Assembly (NCBI GenBank): GCA_003290165.1
Contig: QNQO01000606.1
Coordinates: 124,001-188,000, forward strand
DNA from: Berberis thunbergii
Lineage: Eukaryota; Streptophyta; Magnoliopsida; Ranunculales; Berberidaceae
Direction of reading: 5' to 3'
DNA length: 64,000 nt
Every line of letters starts with the position of its first letter. Positions within the stretch are counted from its first letter, which is position 1. Made by a program: the position numbers and the translations under genes. Under the pieces are notes generated by a model. That model saw nothing but the letters and a program-made list of their open reading frames with translations. It was not told where the DNA came from and made no database searches. Of this stretch, positions 11,495 through 20,612 are shown one piece after another.

Positions 11495-11640
11495 AATTAT
11501 GTTTCATGTCAGCAAGTACATATCTTATCAATTTGAAATTCACTTAAATCAGGTGAACAAATTCCCAAAACTATTGGATGCAACTTTCCCTGATACTGGT
11601 GAGTATATCTCCATTTTTTCTTGTTCTTTAAATTTTAATT
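11495..11640. repeat. Segment inverted relative to copy B
   Basis: The reverse complement of this segment (GAGATATACTCACCAG ... AAAGTTGCATCCAATAGTTTT ... TTTAAGTGAATTTCAAATTG) matches the forward strand of about 21163-21285. In copy B this segment lies in the same orientation as its flanks, so an inversion happened in one copy. The plus strand here has a short open reading (VNKFPKLLDATFPDTG) ending at a possible GTGAGT splice donor; I cannot name a gene for it. Confidence 0.6.
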
Positions 11641-12796
11641 GAGTTTCATGTAATTTTTATATTTTAATTTACTTTTTTTATATATCTTCTTTACAATTCA
11701 GCTTAGCTTTTTAGTATTCATAGACACTATAGACAGTCTGTATGTCCTACGTGGCATGACTTATCTCTTGGCCACAACTTAAGTGAAACTTGAATAGCCC
11801 GAAAACTTCCTTCATCTTATCTTTTCTTCACCTTGATAGACAGACTTTGTGCTAACTTTGATTCAAGCAATGGAGGTTCTCATGTCTCTCTCTCTTTCGA
11901 AAAGAGGTATGTCTCACAACTCTATCTATTTAACAATCCATCAAGCTCTCTGAAACGAGGTGCAAGGAAGTTTCCTCATCTCTTTCTCAAAGATTCGTTC
12001 TCAAACTCTCTTCTCATCTCTCGTTCGAATCATAAGAAGGTACTCACGTTAAGCCCTTACACTCTGGCCATGAATAAATCTCAACAAATCAGAAACCAAG
12101 TTTGTTCAACTGCAATCTGATTCATTAGTTGAACCTATCAAGTTGTTTAGGGTTAACTCTCCATGTCTCTCTCATCTATTTATCCAATTTAGGGGTTCAA
12201 TTTTCACCCCTATACCAATTTTGGGTATAATTTTTCAAATTTTCTTCAGTTGGTGGGTTGGATAGGTTGAGGATGGTGGATTAATTCCTTAGAATGTGGG
12301 TTTAGGTTACAATTCATTGCTTAGTTCTTAATGCTTCAATGGGTTTTGTTTGACTCTCAGATGAATTTCGAAAGAGATGAACCATGGTCTCTTTCAATTT
12401 GAATGGTTGTACTCTGAAAGAGATGAACCATGGTCCCTTTCAATTTGAATGGTTTTTTGTTGTATATATACATTGTAATGTAGTAGTGAGATTTCTGAAA
12501 TTGGGTTGTCATTGTAGTTTGGAATCTCCAATTTTGTTTCATTGTGGCCAAATCATGTATATGAAAACATACACGTACTAGGCACTAACACAAGCGTAAA
12601 CAAATTTCGTCAACATTTGGTTTGCAATTTTAGGGATCTTATTACTGATTTTTCTTCTCAATTAGGTATCGGTTGAAGTTCATGGTATGATCACCTTTCA
12701 TGGAAAATGTCAGTTTTTTTTATTTATTTATTTTCCATTAGTTTCTTTCAAAATTGTGGATCGCTAGGATGTACACATCATCCATATATTGAAAAG
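11640..12796. other. Spacer with a short unrecognised open frame
   Basis: No repeat structure found. One open frame at 11833-12120 (95 codons, serine-rich start) includes CATAAGAAG followed by GTACTCAC, which could be an exon end. I do not recognise it, there is no supporting second exon, and it may be chance. Confidence 0.3.
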
Positions 12797-13000
12797 CAGA
12801 ACGGCTAATTGTCGAGGAAATGGGCGAGGAAACCAGTAAGGGGGTGGTGTGACCGCTCATTCCCCTCGAGATGTGCAGCATCACTCTCTAGATGAACATC
12901 AACACACATCTCGAGGGGATGAGCGGTCACAACCCCCCCCCCCCCCCCCCCCCCCCCTCGCTGGTTTCCTCGCCCATTTCCTCGACAGTTAGCCTTTCTA
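12797..13000. mobile_element. Foldback MULE-type MITE 6, with a 25-base C tract
   Basis: A 204 bp inverted repeat with arms GTCGAGGAAATGGGCGAGGAA and the complement. The exact 9 bp duplication ATTGAAAAG is at 12788-12796 and 13001-13009. Where the other copies have short C runs, this one has about 25 consecutive Cs (12933-12957), which is either real slippage or a base-calling artefact. Confidence 0.87.
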
Positions 13001-14455
13001 ATTGAAAAGATCATCTTTTGAGGGTATCAATCAAATCTTTTATTTTGTAATATCGTTTAAATGTTGGCGTGATAAAGTTAACTCTAAAAAAATTACCAAA
13101 GTTCATGGTTTGTATATGTTGTATGTATGCCTCAGCTTTTACAAACGGATTGCATGTAGTTTAATTTTGAAAAATACATGACTTAGGCCTTTAACTTAAA
13201 CCCAGGAATGGTGTATAAATTTATTGAAAACAATAGTAATTAAATAAATTTATGTATTTGATGATTGTAAATGTGCTAATGAACTATAGTACAGGAAAAT
13301 AGGAGTGATTTTGTGATAGTGCCAACGACACGGGTAATATACTAGTACTATATACATGTTTAGGAAATTTGACAAAAGTTGTGGGGCTAACTCATTTTCT
13401 TAAGCCCCTAACACGGTCACATTTCTTACTTAGTAGCAAATTCATAATCAGGACATGTGACTTTCTTGAATGAGGAGACTTTCATCAAGAACTTGAATTT
13501 GCAATGAATCTTGCAAAGAATTAATCTCAAGAGTATATATATAAAAAAAGAAAGATAATATGCTCATTCATGAAAGTAAATAATAAAACTCTCAGAATTT
13601 TCAACCACTCTTTTTACGTTGTCATTTACAAGTTTAAGTGAAAATTTGATCATTCTCGTCAAATGAGAAATCCAACACTTTTCTCAATCACAATTTCTGA
13701 TTTCATATAGAGTCGACAGTACAGTAGAATAAACACACTACTATTAATAACACTGGTGATAATTTCATATCTACATAAAGACATGATTATTTTTCTCCAA
13801 GGAAAAGCATTACATTTTTTTTTTTTTTTTTTTAAGCAATGATTGTACTTCTTGTTAACTCGCATTTTTCTCATAACTTGCTTAAATTCTTTTAGTTGCA
13901 TTACAAACATGTAAATTTTAGTTACAAATCATCTTGCAAATTTAAGTGAAAATTTTAGTTCATTGTCCACATTGTTAGCAACTTGCTCCAATGCATATTC
14001 AAATTTTTTTATATCTTGCAAAAAACAAATATGCATAAAATTTACATAGTGGGCCATCTCCCCGGTTAAATGTAGGTAGTTAGTTATTTTGGTGAATTTT
14101 CCTTACCTTCCTTCTTTGTCTTCAACAGAGGACGTCTCCCCTAAACAAAACCCCTCACACAGCTAGTTGTGTCCATCTCTTTGGTTACACGTATGTAGAT
14201 TAGTTATTTTGTTGATTTTTTTTTTTTACATTCTTTGCCTTCAAAATAGGACGTCTCTCCTAAAGAAATGAATTCGTCACAGGAACTGGTTTTCAATTTT
14301 ATTGCTCCCTCACCATTTTCAAATTTACAACTCATTTTGATTTTCACCAACCAGAAATAAACCACCAAACCGAACGACAAATCAAACACATCGAAATGCC
14401 TAATACTTACTTCTTACATCTCCAACACCCCAAAATATAAAGAACTCAACAAAAT

Positions 14456-14712
14456 TGACAAATAACAGTGAGAATGATGCTCTAATTTTTTTCATTGTTC
14501 TATTGTTGTTTATATACAAGCTATTCTGGCCAATATAAGCAACTCCTAATCACCCTAACAATTTGCTAACTTCTTGTACAAAGCAATCATCCTAAAGTAC
14601 ATATTCAAGACTATATTCAATAGCATAATCATGAGAATAGCATAATTGAGAGCATAATCATGAGAATATTTTCAATACCATATTCAATAGCATAATCATG
14701 AGAATATTCTCA
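14456..14712 (-). repeat. 3' LTR of the copia element
   Basis: 257 bp, plus-strand start TGACAAATAACAGTGAGAA, plus-strand end GAATATTCTCA. It aligns throughout with 20355-20612, differing by substitutions and short indels. It contains several short direct repeats of the type AGCATAATCATGAGAATA. Confidence 0.9.
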
Positions 14713-14722
14713 ATACCCCCCT
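14713..14722 (-). other. Polypurine tract of the copia element
   Basis: On the minus strand GAGGGGGGTAT lies immediately upstream of the LTR start TGAGAATATTC, the place where plus-strand DNA synthesis starts in copia elements. Confidence 0.75.
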
Positions 14723-15162
14723 CAAGTTGGTGCATGGAGATCCCGTATGCCCAACTTGCGAAGTTGATACTCATATTGTCGTTTGCCAAACGGTTTTGTG
14801 AAATTGTCAGCGAGTTGCGCATTGGACGGGACAAAGGTGAGATTGATATTTCCGGCAACAATGTCATCACGGACAAAGTGACAATCGACCTCAATGTGTT
14901 TTGTCCGTTCATGAAATACGAAATTTTGAAATATATGGAGAGCCGCCTGACTATCACAATGAAGAGACATAGGACGTGTATGGGGCATCCCGAGGCTAGC
15001 TAAATAGCTTTTAGCCATTTTCAACTCACATGTAGTCATAGCCATAGATCGGTATTCCGCCTCTGTGGAGGAACGGGATACTGTATGTTGCTTCTTCGTC
15101 TTCCAAGATACCGATGAGTTCCCAAGAAACACTAACCACCTAGTGAGGGACCGCCTAGTCAA
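14722..15162 (-). pseudogene. RNase H of copia pol
   Basis: An open frame of 146 codons with the copia RNase H signature: GNSSVSWKTKKQHTVSRSST, EAEYRSMA (catalytic Glu), MSLHCDSQAALHI (Asp) and HIEVDCHFVRD, then FTKPFGKRQYEYQLRKLG at the C-terminus. The beginning of the domain is missing from the frame: a stop region at 15163-15348 separates it from RT. It ends almost at the polypurine tract, the normal end of a copia polyprotein. Confidence 0.9.
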
Positions 15163-15348
15163 TGGACATCCGGCCTAGTCAACGTCACACCACCCATGTA
15201 ACTGCATGTCACACTTACTACTCAAATGTATACCTTGACCCGGATTATCTTTTAAGTACCGGACCACCCGCAAAGCAGCTTCTCAGTGGTCTGCTCGAGG
15301 ACGTTACATAAATTGAGATAAAACATGAACACTATAAGATAATTCGGG

Positions 15349-16250
15349 TCAAGTAAAACACAAATAAATTAGCCGCCCCACCAAGCGACGGTAAGGCTCC
15401 GGATTAGCGAGCCCTTGACTCGTAGACAAGGCGAGTTGGTGATTCTGTTCCAGTGGCACCACCGCGAGCCTTGCCCCTAGCAATCTGGCCTCAGAAATGA
15501 TGTCAAGCGCGTATTTACGTTGACAAAGTACAAACTCATCTGGTCCGCGTGCCACTTCTACCCCCAAGAAATACTTTAAAGGACTCAGATCTTTCATGTG
15601 GAAAACAAGCACTGAGGTAACCCTTGAATTTCTGTATATCAACCGGATTACGCCCAGAGATGATAAGGTCATCGACATAAACAAGAACACTGAGCTGAAC
15701 CGCACCTCTCTGTAGAGTAAACAAAGAATAATCTGAATAAGATTGCTGAAAACCATAATTCTTCAAAGCAGTTGACAGTTTAGCGAACCATCACCGGGGT
15801 GCCTGCTTCAGCCCATATAATGATTTCCTAAGCTTGCACACCTTCCCGGAAGTCCCCACCTGAAAATCGGGTGGTAATTTCATGTATACCTCCTCCGTAA
15901 GGTCACCATGTAGAAATGCATTATGAACATCCATCTGATGAACTTCCCAATTCATGGCAGCCGCAACGGCAACTGTAACCATCTTAGCTACTGGAGCAAA
16001 TGTCTCTGTATAATCAATTCCTTGAATTTGATGATTTCCAAAAATAACCAACCGAGCCTTCAATCGCTCAATGGTACCATCAGAATTATACTTGATCTTG
16101 TATACCCACTTGCATCCTAGAGCTTTCTTTCCTGGTGGCAATTCTGCAACAACCCAAGTTTCATTAATCTAAATAGCCTCAATTTCTCGTTGCATGGCAT
16201 CTCTTCAGCGGCTGTCTTTCGCGGCCTCAGGATAGCACACAAGTTCCGGT
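15349..16250 (-). pseudogene. Reverse transcriptase of copia pol, frameshifted
   Basis: The N-terminal half (15791-16141) reads [49 protein letters not shown] and [17 protein letters not shown], followed by [11 protein letters not shown]. After a frame change, 15536-15766 carries the catalytic box LVYVDDLIISG, and 15349-15620 continues with SPLKYFLGVEVARG. The YVDD box is intact. Upstream, around 16150-16260, the usual lead-in (SRWRDAMQREIEAI) is readable with breaks. Confidence 0.9.
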
Positions 16251-16353
16251 TTCGCTGTCAAGGCTGCAAGAAAATGTCTATGTCGCAAAGAAAAATTATC
16301 ACAATTCACATAATGTGCTATAGGATAGGGTGTACCTGAGGAATGACGTGGTA

Positions 16354-16858
16354 CGGGTCTAAGCGGACTCTAGGCGGTCTGGGCTATTTTTATTTTTTAT
16401 TTTTTAATAAGGATGATTGTGTTCTTATTTTATTTTTCTTTCATATTTTTTAGAAATAAACTATTTAATTGTTTTTTATTCAGTATATGTCTAAATGTAG
16501 CAACCGTTGATTAATTAATGGAATTCTCAAAGGATCTGCCGGTACCAATTTTACTAATGTAGATTTTATAAAACATAACTGAGGTTATTCATGCAATTTG
16601 AAGAAAATAAAAGAGTACACATATTCAAATTTATATAAATTACCCATCATAACCAACTTCAGTCATTTGAGTTTTAATAAATTTTGTTCACGATTGCTAA
16701 TTTTTCATATGTATATTGAAATTCAATGGGATGTAATTGATAAGGTATTATGCTTAACTTTTGTAAATTATTAAAGTTATAATACAAAACCTAAGACCGC
16801 CTAGGCTCTAGGCACATGCTCACCGCCCACCCAGCGCCTAGCAATTTTTAGAACACTG
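16354..16858. mobile_element. Truncated hAT element, inverted relative of 10787-11424
   Basis: The right end CAATTTTTAGAACACTG at 16858 and the body (for example TGGTACCAATTTTACTAATG-type text and TCATTTGAGTTTTAATAAATTTTG) match the reverse complement of the element at 10787-11424. The other end stops about 85 bp short, so one terminal repeat is lost and no target duplication can be read. It sits between the integrase tail and the RT lead-in of the copia element, so it inserted after the copia did. Confidence 0.82.
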
Positions 16859-16865
16859 CCCCTAT

Positions 16866-17781
16866 TCAACACATCTTCCTGATTTGCGTCCGGATTGTCC
16901 TCCTGGTTCTCACAAACCAGCTACTTAGCAGCCTCATCCGGCTGTACAAACGCCTCGGCACCAACATTTGCCCCATCCTCGGCACACGCCGACTGCCCAG
17001 CAGCCCTATTTGATTGAACAAACTCCTCAACACATGTTGGCTGCCTAGCAGCCCCTTTCGGCTGTACAAACTCCTCAGCACCCCCCTCAAAATAGGCGTA
17101 AATGTCTCCTCAAAGTCCTTGTGAACCACCTCGATATTAGGCAGACCATCTTGGTCTAAATTAAAATTAACTGCAAAGGGAAAAACTCCTTTTGAGAATA
17201 TAACATGACGAGAAACAAAGAAATCTCGTTTCTCCAAGTCATACAAACGTAACCCCTTTTTTTCCATAAGGGTACCCAACAAAGATGAACATTCGACTTC
17301 TACTGGCAAACTTATCCCCCGTCTGCACATGTGAATAACCCAAGGACCCCAAAATGCGCAAGTGATCGTAAGTGTGTGAGCTGCCATATAAAACACTATA
17401 GAGTGTTTTCCCATTCAAGACCAAGAAGGGAGTCCTATTTATTAAGTATCCAGCTATCAACACACATTCTCCCCAAAACTCAATAGGAAGGGAGCCTTGA
17501 AAACGCAGCGCCCGAGCTACGTTCAAAATATGTTGGTGTTTCCATTCAACCCGCCCATTTTGTTGAGGTGTTCCCACACAAGATGTTTGAAAAACAATCC
17601 CATGATTAAGAAAATATTGTCGCAGACAAGTGAATTCAGTGTCGTTATCACTCCTCAAAATTTTTACCTCTTTATCAAATTGTCTCTTAACCATCGAGAA
17701 AAAACATTTGAAGAGTATGGGAGACCTCTTTCTTATCAACAAGTAAGTAAATTCATACAGCACGGGAAAAATCATCAACAA
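16866..17781 (-). pseudogene. Integrase of copia pol, frameshifted
   Basis: The catalytic core lies in 17239-17781: KILRSDNDTEFTCLRQYFLN (catalytic Asp), GIVFQTSCVGTPQQNGRVEW (catalytic Glu) and FWGECVLIAGYLINRTPF. The usual NGVVERKH appears as NGRVEWKH, so the Glu is kept while its neighbours differ. The frame 16866-17414 continues into the C-terminal region (VGYPYGKKGLRLYDLE type, FFVSRHVIF). The first catalytic Asp, expected upstream of 17781, falls in a broken stretch. Confidence 0.88.
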
Positions 17782-17784
17782 TGG

Positions 17785-18420
17785 TTAAAAAATAAAAAGC
17801 ACCACAAGAAGAAGTTGTTCTATAAGGTCCCCATAAATCAGTGTGAATAAGTTCAAAAATAGCCGAAGCTTTATGTTCACTAACAGGAAACTTATCTCTA
17901 CTTTGCTTGCCCTCTGGCAAACATGACAATTTTTATTCAAGCGATTTTTTGTTTCACTAACACTTACTTCGAGAACTAACTTTGTTACTTGTAGGGATCC
18001 CAGTCGCTGGTGCCATAGATCAAGAGACACCACATTATCGGCCTTTATTGCATGAACCTGTGGCCGCCCGGCCCCAAAAGTAATAGAGTCCATTGCGTCG
18101 TTCAACCGCACTAATAAACATCCTCGAAGTGCGGTCCTGTATAACACACAGATCATAGTGAATTGGACAAAACAATTATAGTGATCAGTTAATTGCGACA
18201 CAGAAATTAAATTGCAAGTTAGCCTTGGCACATAAAGAACATTTTTCAAACAAAAATTTCTTTCAAGAATGACCGTCCCCTTTTTAGTGGAGATAGCGCT
18301 ACTCCCATCTGGCAATCCCACTGGACATTGTGCAATCGCCCTTAAGTCACGAAGATCCCCAATCGTGCCAGTCATGTGATTTGAAGCTCCCGTGTCAATA
18401 ATCTAAGGCTTACCAGTCAT
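17785..18420 (-). pseudogene. Protease and pre-integrase domain of copia pol
   Basis: At about 18365-18410 the minus strand reads IIDTGASNHMTG, the copia aspartic protease active site; the codon before it is a stop where Trp is usual. The following frame (17785-18375) has ILERNFCLKNVLYVPRLTCN and LISVSQLTDHYNCF, then the pre-integrase block DLWHQRLG and CHVCQRAS with its zinc-binding His and Cys residues. The end of the frame is shifted. Confidence 0.88.
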
Positions 18421-18421
18421 C

Positions 18422-19510
18422 TTATCGATCGTTGCGGATTTTAACCCGACCAGCATTCGGAGAAGTGTCTACCACTGATCGGTATTCAGCCCGGGCAATG
18501 GAGATGCATCTGTCTCGGTCACTCCTGCCCCAGCAGAACCTGTCTGAGCAGCGTTGGCACGATGCGTACCCTTGGTTCCTCGACCACGGCCTTGAACACT
18601 TACTACCCCCTACCGCGACCAGCACCAGCACCTTTCCCATCGCTTCGCGGTCGGTCACCCCACCACTCTGGATATCTGTGCAAGGCAAAGCAATTGTTAG
18701 ATTCACGCCTCATCCTTTTACAGTGGAAACACACTGTACTAGATTTATCTCTTTCGTCAAGACAGGTTCGTGTGGCGAGGGCCATAATTTCCCCTCATTC
18801 TTCCTTGCCGCGAGCGATTTTCTTTACTCCCTCTTCTTGGATGAGAATTGAGTATACCTTGTTCATGTTTGGCAACGGATCTTGAGCCAATATGTTGGAT
18901 CTCACCGTTCCGTACAAAAAATCCATCCAAACCCATAAGAAACAAGTGTACTTTTTCTTCCTCCCGTTTTTTCTCCAGAATCGAAGCGAGATTGCAGGTA
19001 CACTTCCCGCACTTGCACGTCGGCAATTGTTCAAAATTATCCAGTTCATCCCAAAGTTGCTTGAGTCGCCCATAGTAGTCCATTATAGTCAGCCCCTTCT
19101 GTTTGCAATCTGCAAGATCTGATTTTAGTTGTTGAATCCACGGTTCCCGTTTGTAATGGAGAATCGATCCTTGATGTCAATCCAGAGATTCTGCGCTATT
19201 TCCACATGAGAGATAGTTAGCGTAGCGTAGATTCGATGGTATTTCGGATCCAGGACACCAAAAGTGAGTTGATAGTCCACCAGTCTTCGAAATCTCATGA
19301 CTGCTCGCCAGGTTGTGTGATAGTTTTGTCAATGAACCCGAATTTCTTCCGGGCCCTCAAGGCCGTTTGAAACGAACGAGCCCATTCATCATAGTTGTCC
19401 CCTTTTAATTGATCCTGAGTAATTGAAAGTCCAGGATTATCAAGAGAAGTGATGTCGTAAGGTGAAAATCGTCTTCCGAGTTTCACCGGTAGGAACGTCA
19501 CGCCAGCCAT
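18422..19510 (-). pseudogene. gag of the copia element, broken into several frames
   Basis: The N-terminus (19295-19510) starts MAGVTFLPVKLGRRF and contains LKGDNYDEWARSFQTALRAR, the conserved start of copia gag. Pieces at 18757-19083 (MDYYGRLKQLWDELDNFEQ, TCKCGKCTCN, HLFLMGLDG) continue it. At 18603-18785 a zinc knuckle reads CFHCKRMRRESNNCFALH followed by YPEWW; the position normally held by His is Arg, so the knuckle is damaged. At least three frame changes separate the pieces. Confidence 0.85.
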
Positions 19511-19751
19511 GATCGGTCTTTAACGTCCCAAAACAATGGATTCAATTCAGAACACTTCCTCAACTGCAGCAGCAAGAGCTACTTTCTCAACTGCAACAGC
19601 AGAAGCTACTACCGCCAACAACAAGATGAATCTTCATCGAAACAGAAGAAGAGTCTGGACCGAGTGATCGACTCCATCAACAAAACCCTCTCCTTCAACG
19701 CCTTCTGCTTCTGCGGCCAAAACAACGAATATTGGAAGTTGATTATGGTTT

Positions 19752-20342
19752 TCAGCAACGAATATTGATGACATTGACAAGACGATGGATGAGATCATTG
19801 AGCATACAGAGAACATGAAGCAGATTCAGGAAGCATTATCAACTCTAGTTGGTTCGGCTGCGGACTTTGATGAAGATGAACTGGAAGCTGAGCTTGAGGA
19901 ATTGGAAGGTGCAGAGTTGGAAGAACAACTTCTTCAACCTGCTACAACAACGAATATTGATGACGTTGACAAGACGATGGATGAGATCAATGAGCAGACA
20001 GAGAACATGAAGCAGATTCAGGAAACATTATCAACTCCAGTTGGTTCCCTGCGGACTTTGATGAAGATGAACTTGAAGCTGAGCTTGAGGAATTGGAAGG
20101 TGCAGAGTTGGAAGAACAACTTCTTCAGCCTGCTACAACAACGAATATTGATGACGTTGACAAGACGATGGATGAGATCAATGAGCAGACAGAGAACATG
20201 AAGCAGATTTCAGGAAACATTATCAACTCCAGTTGGTTCCCCTGCGGACTTTGATGAAGATGAACTTGAAGCTGAGCTTGAGGAATTGGAAGGTGCAGAG
20301 TTGGAAGAACAACTTCTTCAGCCTGCTACAACTGCCCCTGCA
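19752..20342 (+). pseudogene. Three tandem copies of an ESCRT-III SNF7/VPS32 C-terminal fragment, antisense in the copia leader
   Basis: The plus strand encodes NIDDIDKTMDEIIEHTENMK, QIQEALSTLVGSAADFDEDE and LEAELEELEGAELEEQLLQP, the acidic C-terminal helices of plant SNF7/VPS32 (CHMP4 family), which builds membrane-scission filaments on endosomes. The unit of about 191-192 bp repeats three times, starting near 19761, 19953 and 20144. Unit 1 joins unit 2 in frame (192 bp is 64 codons); units 2 and 3 carry one-base indels. The first unit is preceded by TTTTCAG, an intron acceptor, so the source was genomic DNA or unspliced RNA. The last unit reads CTACAACTGCCCCTGCAGCTC and merges directly into the primer-binding site. 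Orientation is opposite to the element. Confidence 0.85.
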
Positions 20343-20354
20343 GCTCTGATACCA
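20343..20354 (-). other. Primer-binding site, initiator tRNA-Met
   Basis: On the minus strand TGGTATCAGAGC directly follows the LTR terminus, an exact match to the complement of the plant initiator tRNA-Met 3' end and the usual primer of Ty1/copia elements. Confidence 0.93.
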
Positions 20355-20612
20355 TGACAAAAACAGTGAGAAATGGCTCTAAATCTTTTCATTGTTCCTA
20401 TGCTGTTTATATTACAAGCTATTCTGCCAATATAGGCAACTCCTAATCACCCCTAACAATCTGCTAACTTCTTATACAAAGCAATCTCCTAAAGTACATA
20501 ATCAAGACCATATTCAATAGCATAATCATGAGAATAACATAATTGAGAAGCATAATCATGAGAATATTCTCAATACCATATTCAATAGCATAATTCATGA
20601 AGAATATTCTCA
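20355..20612 (-). repeat. 5' LTR of the copia element
   Basis: 258 bp, plus-strand start TGACAAAAACAGTGAGAAA and end GAATATTCTCA. It pairs with 14456-14712, and the primer-binding site adjoins it on the inner side. Confidence 0.9.

Larger units (their letters stand above)
10650..14455. repeat. Copy A of a local tandem duplication, interrupted by insertions
   Basis: Sequence around 10650-10786, 11425-11490 and 13380-14455 aligns with 20919-22230 (copy B). Shared strings include CACGAGTAA, ACAACCATCTTCG-like text, GAACTTGAATTTGCAA and ACATCGAAATGCC. Copy A continues past the copia insertion at 20613-20790. Copy A additionally contains the hAT, MITE 6, the copia element and about 1.7 kb (11640-13380) without counterpart in copy B. 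Non-coding as far as can be seen; divergence is considerable, so the event is old. Confidence 0.72.
14456..20612 (-). mobile_element. Ty1/copia LTR retrotransposon, defective, with captured host fragment
   Basis: On the minus strand the order is LTR (20612-20355), initiator-Met primer site, leader with SNF7 fragments, gag, protease, integrase, reverse transcriptase, RNase H, polypurine tract, LTR (14712-14456). Integrase before RT is the Ty1/copia order. Every domain carries stops or frameshifts. The left flank AAAAT (14451-14455) recurs two bases beyond the terminal CA on the right (20615-20619), so the target duplication is probably AAAAT with slightly displaced ends. The corresponding site in copy B (about 22215-22235, CAACAAAATAAAAAT) is empty. 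Total length is 6,157 bp. Confidence 0.92.

Noticed and set aside
12805..13014. Glycine-rich minus-strand frame
   Set aside because: Produced by the 25-base C tract in MITE 6.
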